Of a DNA stretch of 64,000 nucleotides, positions 35,301-45,642 are shown piece after piece; positions within the stretch are counted from its first letter, which is position 1; each line of letters starts with the position of its first letter. The stretch comes from Cinclus cinclus. Taxonomy: Eukaryota > Chordata > Aves > Passeriformes > Cinclidae. The notes below the pieces were generated by a model that was not told the DNA's origin, made no database searches, and worked only from the letters and a program-made list of their open reading frames with translations. Location: the NCBI RefSeq assembly GCF_963662255.1, contig NC_085047.1:113308214-113372213 (forward strand), in the 5' to 3' direction. A program made the position numbers and the translations under genes.

Positions 35301-36159
35301 TGAGGATTATTTACATGCAGAGGTGTATTACATGATTGTAATTAAACGTCCTCTTTAACTTCAGGATTTTAAAATCCCAAACAGAAAGTTTCTCTGCGAG
35401 TAGCAATGACTAATATTTTCCTTTTCAAATGCTTCCTTTCAACTGTGAATGCACACAGCACATTGCAACACAAATCTAAGAACAATTACGCCTCATGGAT
35501 GGCACTTTTAAGTATTAAACACTCTTCTTAGTATCTTATTTTGTTCACCACTGGCTAAAAACATGTTTCCAGCCAGATTTTTCCATTTAGGTGGCCAGTG
35601 ATAATCTGTTAACCTGTGGTTAACTCCAGCACTTGCCATGGTCTCTCCACACCCAGCAGCTGCACCCTACTGACATATGGAGGTGCAATTAGGTTAAACC
35701 CATCTCTTAATCACTGTACACAGAAGCAAGTGCTGTCCTGTGCTGGCAGACACTTGGGTGGGGGCTGTCCTTGGTGTCTGCAGGCACCTGGATGGGTGGG
35801 AAAAAGTGGGAAGAAAAACAACCACGATACCCCCCCGTGTGTTGGGACCTGCTGCTGAAAATGAGAAAATCTGCTGATGTAGTATCTGAAATATTCAGTA
35901 AATGCACAGGGCATCTCCTGACTGCCTTTACCTGCAAGGATTTTTGTATGGAGCCGGCTGTACCTTGAAACAGCATCAAGAGTCACTTGTGGCTAAAGGA
36001 AATGAGTCACCTTTCAGCAGGAGAGTGAGTGAAAGCCAGCTTGCTCCCTGAAAAGATGGGCTGTAGCAAAGACAGGAGGAATGAAATCACCTGGGACTGA
36101 GGAAGGTGAGGAGGGGGCATCAGGGAAAGTAGAGAAGAGAGAGGAGGGAAGAAGAGAAG
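26372..36159. other. Intergenic, about 9.8 kb, no gene seen
   Basis: Mostly AT-rich sequence with T or A runs (27537-27548, 29317-29328, 29371-29395) and a TATATGTG-type low-complexity patch (32454-32530). A possible degenerate retroposon remnant lies at 34970-35135. No open frame resembles a known family, and no exons or RNA genes could be supported. Confidence 0.5.
34970..35135 (-). mobile_element. Possible old CR1-type remnant
   Basis: CCAGTTATTAATAATCCTCA, then AGTTAAAATAACCCTCCTTT and CTTGAACTTATAGCTCCCAG look like a diverged reverse-complement CR1-type retroposon segment often seen in sauropsid genomes. The match is from memory and weak. Confidence 0.3.
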
Positions 36160-36228
36160 AATCACAGAATAGTTTGGATTGGAAGGGACCTTAAAGGTCA
36201 TCTAATTCCAACATCCCCTGCCATGGAA
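36160..36228 (-). mobile_element. Short CR1 LINE 3' tail
   Basis: AATCACAGAATAGTTTGGAT, then TGGAAGGGACCTTAAAGGTC and ATCTAATTCCAACATCCCCT form the terminal about 68 bp of a CR1 in reverse orientation. It is strongly 5' truncated. Confidence 0.92.
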
Positions 36229-39200
36229 GGGAGGAATGAAGGGAAGGAAGAAATCTGTATGTTGTTAGAAATAGCATTGACAGTTCTATACAGACTGTAA
36301 TGACTCTGAAAGATCCAATTAAGGCAATGGAAATGCAGAACCAGTAATGCAGAGATGAATCATCTGACCTAAAATAGAGGGAATGATGAAACACATGAGG
36401 GAACAAAGTGTGTCATTTTAGCTTTTACAGCAAAATAATTCCAGACATAATCTCTCAAAAATATTTGGCCAACAGAAACTATAAGACAGTGTTGGTTACT
36501 GCAGTTCTATGCAGGTACAGCGGAGAATTTATCTCTTAAAAGCTAACATGGACAGGTCTGCCCTTCTGCAGGTCTCAGACACAAAGTCCAGGTAACACCC
36601 AAAGTACCACACATGCCAGCCCATCTCCAAGAGTGACTGCCAGTTAAAGATACAAAATAAATCAAAAAATCTGTTCATCATCTTTTTTTAAAATAGGATG
36701 TCAAATATACCATGAATTACCATGTCCCACTCTCACTTTCTCTCTTCCAGTATAGGCATAACAAATAAAATGAGACCAGAGCAGCTCTCAGGTCTGCAGC
36801 AGTTGGAAAGCAACATATTCACAGAACTTTTACAGTTCTAATTTAAATGAAAAAAATCGCCTGCTAGAGGGGTGAAAACCCCATATCCAAGCAGCTGAGC
36901 AACCTGTCAGAGTGGAGAGGAGATAATTTCTGTTGCCCATCACACATTTCTGCAGATTCCTGGGAAAAAAGATCCCACTTAAGTAATGGGAGAGTCCACT
37001 GACAAGACTGCAGAGGTCAGATTCCTCAGCTACTCTAGATTAGCCTGCAAAATGCAAATCTCTCCAGTGAGTGTGCCAGGTTCCAGCTGCAATTCCCCTC
37101 TATGCCATCCCTGCAGCATGACACCCTCTGCCTTTCCCCACTTCATCGCCCACATGCAAAGGGAAATTTGTATTTTCACCATGTCCTCTCAAACAGGGAA
37201 CTTCCCTTTGGTATTTAAACACAATTTTACTAATACTTTGTGCTACTCTGGAAATAGGAGGAGACCTCAAGAGGAGAATGAACAGCCACATACACTGAAA
37301 CGCCACAGCTGAGGCTTTCTATGCCACTTTGATACTCTCAGCATTTTCTGTACTTTAATTAGCCATTAATTGGCCGGATAAGTGCCATAATCTTTTAGCC
37401 CAGCACCAAAATACACCTGCATAAACTTGAAGGTAATTTCAACCCAAGCTCCAATGTCAATATGAATTTTTCCTAGTCCTGAGTTATTAGCTCTCATAGC
37501 CAGTGAAAAGCGCAGTACAGACAATAATGCTTCAGACACACAAACATCACAAAGTACAAAAATAAAAAAGCATAAAGCCAGATTTGTCTGCATACCTTTA
37601 TCCTTTGTGCAATTACTCTAATTAGTTCTTGGTAGATCTAGATATTTGTGCCCATTAAAAACTTTTTCTTTTTAAGGTTTATGGGTTTTTTCCCCTGAAG
37701 AATGTCCATGACAACACCAAGAAAGATGCTGTAAGAAGTCATCAAGGGTCTGACAACCAAAACAGTGCAGCTCATGTGTGAGATTTTAGCATGAGGGTTG
37801 TTTTCAAACAGAAACACTTTTGCTGTGGCTCTCCAGGACATATTCTTCTTGAAGTGGTCACACGTGACCCAGTTCTATGACCTCTGTGAACATAACAAAG
37901 AGAAAGACATTGGAGAGATGTCATTTGTATAATTGAGAGAGGGAAAGGCAACTATGTAATGGAACAGACAAATTTTGTCTCTTCACTTTCAGCATGCAAA
38001 ATTATATGTACACACAGGGCTGTTTAAGCACATGTAGCTCACAAATCCCTGGGAAAAAAAAAAAAACCAACACATTACAGCCAGTTTGGTCCACAGCAGG
38101 ATGCTGGTTCTGGAGAGGCAATCAGCTTTTCTCTTGTCCATATATCAGTGGCTCTTGTGTAAAGAACTGTCACAGGGAACTGGGGGAAAGAGTGTTAAAT
38201 TGACAGAAAAGCAGGTCAGGCAAAAAGGCCTCTTCCAGTGCACTGCTTCTATCCTTCAGAACTGTAAAGCAACACTTACTAAATAAATCCCCATTCTATT
38301 TTGGGGGCTGAATTCATCATGTAAATTCATCACATGTAATGTAATTTTACAGTCCAGAATTGACAATAAATTCAGTCAGTAGCCTGAACACAAAGACATC
38401 ACTAATTCTGTATCTTGGCTATTTTTGCTATGCCACTCGAGCTTTCCCCTCAGTAATAAATGAATCCATGTGGAGATGACATCAGTCAAGAGTGCCCAGG
38501 CCATAGAAATGCAAAGCTGACCCTCAGCTGTCACAGGGCAGAACTTCTGTTCATGACCTGAAAGCAAGTATTATTTCCTCATCTCACACCATGGACATGT
38601 CTTTATAGTGCACAGAAAGGCACAAGAATAAGTCTGAAGTTGTTATAAATTGCAAATCTCCTTGAAATACACATTTTGTTATCGAAGAACCAGCATGTTA
38701 ACATCAGAAATTAAATTAGTGACACAACAGCACCCTGGCACTGTCTGATGAAACAAAGAAATGAAAACACATTTTTTTTCCAGCAAGCCAATACCTTTGC
38801 TTCCTAACTTTTGCACTATTTATTAGACAAGAACTTACCACAAATCACCTCTAACACTTGGATACCATTGCTGAAAAGAAAAATAATCTACTCATCATAC
38901 ACCACGCTTTTCCAGCATCTCAGCAGTGCACAAACACGAATGGACTTGCTGAAATTCTGGAAATTGCTGTCCATCTCTGTGGAATCTCTTATCCCAGAAT
39001 ACTGTCATTTGAGGCCAAACTGACTGATGAGGAATGAAAGCATCAAGCTCACTTTTCCAGTGTACCATAGCCCTAATAGCTCCTTGGTGCTCTCTCTGAT
39101 TCACTTACATGAACCTTCTCAAGAACTGAGGCAAGCCATGCTGCTTTCTGCCAAGAAACTCGATCCCTAAAGCCACATTTACAGGAAAGCAGGACATTAA

Positions 39201-41995
39201 CAGCATTACTGTACTAAAGCAAAATTTTGCACAATCATTCCCTTTGTTCTTCTGGAAATTAACCTTGCTAAACATGAACCAAAACATATGCCTTCTTTTT
39301 TTTTTTTCTTTTATAATAAGCATTAGAATTTTTTTTTTCCTTGCTTTTCTTTGCTGGGACTTATTGTCTGGACAGAATTACAGAAAATGCTCGCCATATC
39401 ATCCATCTTTCCATTTGGATTTTCCTGAATTTCTTTACATACACAATGAGCTGGGATGAACGCATTGTAACTAGGAAACCAAAGCTACTTTTTAATATTC
39501 TTACACACTTCAGCTGTAATCAGAATACTGAGGATTTTAATTTTAGAAGGCTCAGACACCAAACTCCAGCTGAAGTTACACAGAGCTGGGAGAGCTGCTA
39601 ACACAAAATTGCACAGTATCTGCTGTGCTGTGACAGATTTTCTATTTCAGTTTCTCCTGCAGCTTTTCATCAATGTGTTTTTCAGAAATACCCACGAATT
39701 TGCAACCCCTTAGTAGCTGCAAATGAAGGCTTTTTTATGCTTTAAGCATAGTAGCCCGTGACTGTCTACCCACTTAGAGAAAACACTTATTTGTCTCTGA
39801 ATCATTGTCCAATCTGTGGAACAATCACCTTTTTAAATAAGAATGTGTTTCTTGCTACATAACAGCTTTCTAGGTTAATATTGCCCCCCAGCTAGTCACT
39901 GTCTGGCACCATTTATCTGAACCTGTCCGAGCTGTTGCATGTGGGCTCCAAGTGGAAAATATTAACTAAATTGTGCTATTTGCAGAAGAATGAGGCTGAC
40001 AGCTAAAAAAGCTCAAGACTTGGCACTCAGAAGCAACACCAGGAATGAAGGCAGTTTTACATTATTCTGTATTATAGTAATTTTCCTGGTAAAAAAATTA
40101 CATCTTCAGGAAGTGTCTTGTCTGTGTGCATTGTATCACACCACTAATGGAAATACTGCAATTTTTTTAATGTTCTCGTTGTGCATCTCACTGTCTGCTT
40201 TTCCCTCTGAACACTGGGAAGTGTCTCTACTTTCACGACAAGTAACGGGTTTTAACTAGAAAAAGTAAGATTCCTTACTTACCTTACTTACCTGCCAGTA
40301 TTTGTTATAGGAAGTGTGATCTGAACACATGAGAAGAAATAAACAAAAAATCCAGGCACCCTTTTCTGTGCACAGCTGTCAGCAATGAGAAACTGGTGGG
40401 AAATTCTGTGTTTGCATTTTGGCAAGTCATTTCGTTTTGGCAGAATATTTGGAATCAATAAAGTGAAACCTCTGGAGTTCCCAGGAACATCTGCTGCATT
40501 CAGAGGAATGGGTTCATTCAAGCATATTCTGTGATCCCAAGTAACTGTGCTCCACATCCCAGAAGTTCTGGGATAGAAGCTGGTACCTGAAGGAATAGGG
40601 TAACAGCCACTGCATTTGATCCACTGATAAGATTTTCAGGGCCAGAAAGACAGAAGGCAGTTTCTCAGAGATTAATTATCTCCCTCTGCAAAACGTCCTG
40701 GGCAACAATCAGTTCCAGAGGATTTGATGAGGAACAAGAGACAAAACCCTGTGCCTGGGGTTTTGCATTTCCACTTTTACAGCAGTTACAGGAGAAGCCT
40801 GGAGCTGGAAAAGCCCCACTGCCAAGGGGGAAAGGGTGCTCCAGCAGGATACACTCCCAAAGCCACCAAAGTACAGAACAGATCTCTCTACATGGGCAGA
40901 AGACTCAAAGAAAATTTACCAAGATGAAAAATGTTAGCATCTCCATCTACTCAAGGTTCCCCCACCGAAATGAAGCAGCTTCTTCTGTCCTTATCCTCTC
41001 TCCCCCTTCAAAACCAAACTCCTCTCTGCAAAATTCTTTCCCAGCTGCTGATAGAACGTGCCTCAGGGTATCTGAGCTACTTCTAAGGCTCTCTGCAGAA
41101 AAAGAACCTGATGTCATTAGATTTAAATTAATCACACAAGGTCCAAATCTTCATTAAAGAAAATTTCAGGGTCTCTAAATGTAAAAGAGCTGAAACTACA
41201 GATCTAAAAAAAGACAGATTAGCTCCAGGATATTACTTTATCCAACTATTTTTATATTGAAAACGTTACTGCTAAAAACACTGAACTATTCAGAGTACAC
41301 AACTTTGCCCTTTAGTGGAATATTTACACTACAAAAACCAGTAATTCTCATACTTTCAACCAATGTAAGTGTTTCAGCTTTTACATGTTAATTTGCTCAC
41401 AATGTCCATGCATAATCATCCTTTATTTTCTTTAAAGTTTCTTTACATTCTACATTTTGCAGAGGCTCCTTTTAAAACAAAATTCCAGTGATGAAGCTTG
41501 TTGGCAAGTATGATCCAAAGTTAATCTGAGTAGTTATTGGATACTCCAAATGGAGAACAAACCTTACATTTAACAAACATGCACCTGGTAGTAACAGCTG
41601 CAACCACACATACAGATGAAAAATATATCAAACTAAGCCCCCCATCAAAGCATCTAAAATTAGAAATGTTGGGAAATACATTCAGAAACAAGCTGATCTT
41701 GAAGAACCAGAATACATTCAAATAATTGGGAATGGCACATTTGACAAAATTAACCTACTTAGAGACAACTTAAACCTCCAATAATTCCACAGAATTAATT
41801 CCTTCCCTAGATTTCATCAGAATCAAGAAAAATCTGATTTACAGGGATATAAGGCATCCATAAACTTTAATAACATCAAGTCAATCAGACTCAATCATGA
41901 AATAGAGTCAGATTATGTCTTTTGAATCACTGAATCTTGGAGGATTGCATTCAAACTTTTTTCAAATAATCTGTTTGTAAGAAAAACAAAACTAT
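36229..41995. other. Intergenic, about 5.8 kb, no gene seen
   Basis: AT-rich sequence with several poly-T runs (39298-39309, 39331-39339). I found no transposon tail, no exon with splice context and no RNA gene. Confidence 0.5.
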
Positions 41996-42446
41996 AGAAC
42001 CATAAAACGTTAAGGGGTTGGAAGATCATCACACCCCCCACCATGAGCAGGGACACCTCCCACTGTCCCAGGCTGCTCCAAGCCCCAGTGTCCAACCTGG
42101 CCTTGGACACTGCCAGGGATCCAGGGGCAGCCACAGCTGCTCGGCAATCCCAGGGCCTTCCCACCCTCCCAGGGAACAATTCCTTCCGAGTATCTAAACT
42201 AATTTTCCCCTTTTCCAGTTTGTACCCATTCCCCCTTGTCCTGTCACTCCAGCTCCTGATGAAGAGTTCTTCTCCAGCTTCCTTGCAGGTCTCTTCAGAT
42301 TCTGAAAGGCGTTCTGAGGTCTTCACACAACCTTCTCTTCTCCAGGCTAAACACCCCAACTTTCCCAGCCCGTCTCTGCAGGGGAGGTGCCCCAGTCCTC
42401 TTATCAACTTTGTGGCCTCTTCTGGACTCTCTCCAACAGAATTATA
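41996..42446 (-). mobile_element. CR1 LINE 3' part
   Basis: A reverse-complement CR1: a tail around CATAAAACGTTAAGGGGTTG, then CCCACTGTCCCAGGCTGCTC, then GGCCTTCCCACCCTCCCAGG, and finally AACTTTGTGGCCTCTTCTGG followed by CTCTCTCCAACAG. The open frames at 41913-42560 and 42043-42519 are the element read through. Confidence 0.92.
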
Positions 42447-43559
42447 CAAGCCACTGCATGGGCTCTGTTCTACTGGCTGCACTTCCACTAGGCAACCTGA
42501 CAAATTAAAATACTGGTAATAAATACCTGCACAGCAAGACACACACATGTGTAAGAACACCTTTCAGCAGGGTAATTCTGGGACAGAGATCCTCCATCTG
42601 TGCCACAGGCCATTTTGGAGAAGCACAGATGAGAAATTATGCAAGACCAGTTTCTGCTTGGCTAAGAAGTAACTGAGTACACTTGAGGGGGAAAAAAAAA
42701 AAAAAAGTTGTCAGGGCCTTGATTTCCAAGCTCAGGTTAGCTCCCCAAATCCTTCCCTGGCAGCACAACCAGCATCACTGCACAAACTGGTTTATGGGAA
42801 CAGATGAAACTGCTTTCCCAGTTGTTTGTTCCCATCACCACAGCAGCCCCTGTGCCAGAGCAGCTGTCTGCACACCCCACAAACACAGCAAACCAGACCA
42901 GGGAACTCTTCCAGGTAACACCAAAGACCTTCCTGGGGTTTTGTGCTGGCTCGCAAAGCCACACTCGTGTCAGGGCACGAGTCCCTGAGTGAAAAAATCC
43001 CACTCTTTAACAAGCAGCTTCCCAAGTTTCAAAAGCTACCGAAAGAGCCAGCAATGACAAAAAAAGAAACCCACAAGATCTGGAGAGGGAAAAAAGGAGC
43101 CAGACCCAGTAAGCTGCATCGCCTTCCCTTACGTGGGTTTTGGCCCACTTGCAACAAAACCTTGTCAAAAAGGGTTTGAACACATCCCTAAATACTGTAG
43201 AATTCCAGGGATTCTACAGCTGCTTCGGAGTATTTGTGACTTAGGTGGGATATCTAAAAGCACACTGAAAACATGTATGGGATTAGATGCTAATCTCTAG
43301 AGCTGTCCTTAATGAAAAGATAAGGCGCCAGATTAGCTTTGGACAAAAACAAGAGAAATGTTGTAATTCTTAATTTCTAGTTTAATACTTGCATTTTGAC
43401 ACATAAAGCCCTATTCAGGTATTTAATTCAAAGCGGATAATCACAACCAGAAGCCAGCCTACAGCAATCAATGATAATGGCCATTACCATTTTTTTCAAA
43501 TTGCTTCGAGACAAGTGAATACAGCAGTTTACAAAAACTGAGCCAAAACCCGCCGGGAT
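42447..43559. other. Intergenic, no gene seen
   Basis: About 1.1 kb between the CR1 and the G-rich repeats upstream of the ZBTB21 promoter. It has one 15-nt A run (42692-42706). No features were recognised. Confidence 0.5.
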
Positions 43560-43830
43560 CTGGGCATGTGTGTCCCTGATGGCAACAGAGGGTGGTGGGC
43601 TGGCTTGTGAGGGGAACCGTGGGTGGCTTGTGAGGGGGATGAGGGTGGCTTTTGAGGGACAGCAGGTGGCATTTGAGGGGAATGGGGGGGGATTTTTGAG
43701 GAGGACAGTGGGTGGCTTGTGAATGGGGACAGTGGGTGGCCTGGGGGTGTTGGTGACTTTTTTATGGGGACAGAAATGTGAGGGGTGGTGGGCCCAGCTT
43801 TGTGAGGGACACAGTGGGTGGCACTAGGCA
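43560..43830 (+). repeat. Degenerate G-rich minisatellite
   Basis: Variants of GTGGGTGGCTTGTGAGGGGA recur about eight to nine times at roughly 25-35-bp intervals (for example near 43588, 43620, 43645, 43670, 43712, 43735 and 43818). Many G runs of three or more on the plus strand give G-quadruplex potential. It sits just upstream of the CpG island. Confidence 0.75.
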
Positions 43831-44379
43831 CGGTGCTTCTCCACACACCACGCCGGGCGTTATACTTAAAAAAAACCCACAACATGAAAATAATAATGAT
43901 CAGCGCAATAAAAACTCACGACGAAACAATTCCAAATTTCGCCGCACTAGGGATCCCCCCCACACACACACAATGGCAGCACACAGGCCGGGCAGCGGTG
44001 GGTGCGGGTTCACCACAGCGGCACCTCCAGAACCCCCACCGTTGTTAGTTTGACCTGTCCCTCCCTTTGTGCGTGTGTGTTCCCCTCAGTGCCGCTCCAC
44101 CCCTCACACGCGCGGCCGCTGCCTCAGTTTCCCCGCGGCGGGGCGGGCTGAGGGCGGCGGCCGGGGCGCTGCCCGCGGTGGCAGGCGGTCGGGCGGGGGA
44201 TCCCCGTTCCCGTCCCGGTTCCATTTTCCCGTTCCCCGCTCCCCGCCGTGCACCCCCTCCCCCCGCCCCCCCCCCGCCGCGCCGCCCCCTCGCCCCCCGC
44301 TCCCCCCCGGCCCGGCCAATCGCGGCGCCGCGCACGTGACGAGCGCTCCCCGCGATGACCTCATCCCTCGGTTGTGGGA

Positions 44380-44387
44380 TGACGTCA
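44380..44387. promoter_or_regulatory. ZBTB21: Palindromic CRE (TGACGTCA)
   Basis: A perfect 8-bp CREB/ATF site 9 bp upstream of the first ATG of the inferred exon 1, with a second CRE-like TGACCTCA 17 bp further upstream. It suggests cAMP/CREB responsiveness; occupancy is not shown by sequence. Confidence 0.75.
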
Positions 44388-44389
44388 AA

Positions 44390-44487
44390 TTCAAGATGGA
44401 TGGAATCACGGCGGCGGCGGCGGCAGCGCGGGCTGAGCCCTGAGCGGAGGCGCCGAGGGGGGCGAGCAGGGGGGGGCTGCGGACAGG
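44390..44487 (+). other. ZBTB21: ZBTB21 noncoding exon 1 (start approximate)
   Basis: GC-rich sequence ending in the strong donor GGACAGG/GTGAGT at 44487. The most likely acceptor is at 55749/55750 (TTGTTCTTTTTCAG), just before the coding exon. The transcription start is inferred from the CCAAT/CRE spacing and a YY1-like CAAGATGG, and could be tens of bases off. Additional 5'UTR exons in intron 1 cannot be excluded. Confidence 0.6.
44396..44443 (+). other. Upstream ORF in ZBTB21 exon 1 (15 codons)
   Basis: ATGGATGGAATCACG then GCG repeats to CCCTGA, encoding MDGITAAAAAARAEP. The ATG has A at -3 and G at +4, a good initiation context. It coincides with a YY1-like AAGATGG element, so the ATG may lie at or before the true transcription start, in which case it would not be translated. 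Confidence 0.45.
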
Positions 44488-44582
44488 GTGAGTAGCGCCC
44501 GCGTGTCGCGCCCGTCCCGGGGGCTGCCCGCACCGCGCGGGTCTCCCCGCGCACAAATCCGTCTTTTCCTGACGTAACTCTG

Positions 44583-44660
44583 AGGTGTTTTTTTTTTTTT
44601 TTCCTCCCTTTTTTTTTTTTTTTCCTCTTTCCTCCTCCTCCCCCCCCCCTTCCTCCAGCG
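44583..44660 (+). repeat. Polypyrimidine tract
   Basis: Runs of T (15-17 nt) and C (10 nt) with CCTCC spacers, almost purely pyrimidine for about 75 nt, about 95 nt downstream of the exon 1 donor. It could bind PTB-like splicing factors or form triplex DNA. The open frames through it are artefacts. Confidence 0.9.
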
Positions 44661-44857
44661 AGCGGGGATGCGGCTCCCGCGCGCATGCGCCGGTTACGAA
44701 ACTCTTTCCCCCCCCTCCTTGGCGGAGCGCGGCGCAGGCGCCCGGAGTGGCCGGGAGGTGCCCGCGGCCGCCGCCACATCGCCCGCCCCGCCTGGGCCCG
44801 AGCCCCGAGGGGGAGGCGCGGGGGAAGCGCTCAGGGCGCATGAGTGCGGCCGGAAGC

Positions 44858-44918
44858 GATGGATGGATGGATGGATGGATGGATGGATGGATGGATGGAT
44901 GGATGGATGGATGGATGG
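44858..44918 (+). repeat. (GGAT)n microsatellite
   Basis: About 15 uninterrupted GGAT units in the downstream half of the CpG island, within ZBTB21 intron 1. Its complement is the array at 55411-55478. Confidence 0.97.
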
Positions 44919-45027
44919 CGGGGAGAGGCGGGTCGGGAGCGGAGAGGGGGAAGCGGGAAGCGGCGCGCCGACCGCCGGCTTCGCTGGGCTGCGGCGCCTC
45001 TGGGAGCCCGTTACCCGCTGCAACGGG

Positions 45028-45140
45028 CGTGAGGGCCGCGAGGGTCCGGCCGCCCCAGGGCGTGAGGGACCGGTGATGTGAGGGACACTGGGGACCGGTG
45101 GTGAGGAGGACAGACCGCCCGAGGGCTGTGAGGGACCGGC
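45028..45140 (+). repeat. Degenerate GTGAGGGACCGG repeat
   Basis: GTGAGGG motifs recur (GGCGTGAGGG, GCGTGAGGGACCGG, TGTGAGGGACACTGG, CTGTGAGGGACCGG) about five times in 110 bp. The GTGAGGGACA core is shared with the minisatellite at 43560-43830 on the other side of the promoter. Confidence 0.65.
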
Positions 45141-45356
45141 GGTCCGGCGCTTCCTTCTCCGGCGGCGGCTTCAGGCTCTTCTATCGGCTCCGATCCGAGC
45201 TCTAAAACACGAGAGAGCCGCTGGGAGGGCCGTGACTCCCTGACACGGCTCCTCCCCGGTGTGTCTGGAAGGGAGAGCGCGTTTCATCTCCCCCCAGCGA
45301 GGTCCCCGCGTGTAAGTGCAGGCAGGTACCGAACCTCCTCAATGTCTGTCGGTGTA

Positions 45357-45642
45357 GAAAGGGGAGGTGTCATAACATGGACCGGGCTCTGCTCCGTGGT
45401 GCCCGGCAATGGGCAGAACTTGATACACAGAAATTCCACCTGAACATAAGAACTTTCCTATGCAGTGAGAACGGGGACAGATTGTCCAGAGAGGCTGTGG
45501 AGTCTCCCTCACTGGAGATATTCCAGAACCATTTGGACACAACCCTGTGCCGTGTGCTCTGGGTGACCCTACTTGAGCAGGGAGGTGGGAGCAGATGAGC
45601 GACTGTGGTCCCTTCCAGCCTGACCCATCCTGTGGTTCTGGA
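45357..45642 (+). mobile_element. CR1 LINE 3' end, intron copy A
   Basis: A 5'-truncated CR1 beginning AAAGGGGAGGTGTC and ending CCATCCTGTGGTTCTGG. Over 45464-45640 it is nearly identical to 52126-52301. It inserted right at the downstream edge of the CpG island. Confidence 0.88.

Larger units (their letters stand above)
44060..45260. promoter_or_regulatory. ZBTB21: ZBTB21 CpG-island promoter
   Basis: CpG density and GC content rise sharply compared with both flanks. Over 44104-44560 CG dinucleotides are frequent (GCGGCC, CGCGG, GGCGCCGCGCACG). Within it lie a CCAAT box (44316-44320), an E-box CACGTGAC (44333-44340), a CRE-like TGACCTCA (44356-44363) and a perfect CRE TGACGTCA (44380-44387), closely spaced upstream of a likely transcription start. 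No TATA box is visible. This is a typical housekeeping promoter, and it is the only CpG island in the window. Its position upstream of the ZBTB21 coding exon, on the same strand, assigns it. It may also fire divergently. Confidence 0.85.

Noticed and set aside
41913..42560. Open frames of 158 and 215 codons
   Set aside because: They read through a CR1 3' region in both orientations, not a gene.
44045..44841. Minus-strand open frames of about 245 codons in the CpG island
   Set aside because: Arg/Gly/Pro/Ala-rich shadows of GC-rich DNA, overlapping each other in different frames and crossing homopolymers.
44585..45081. Plus-strand open frames of 137-163 codons containing MDGW repeats
   Set aside because: They arise from the (GGAT)n microsatellite and GC-rich surroundings; no coding evidence.
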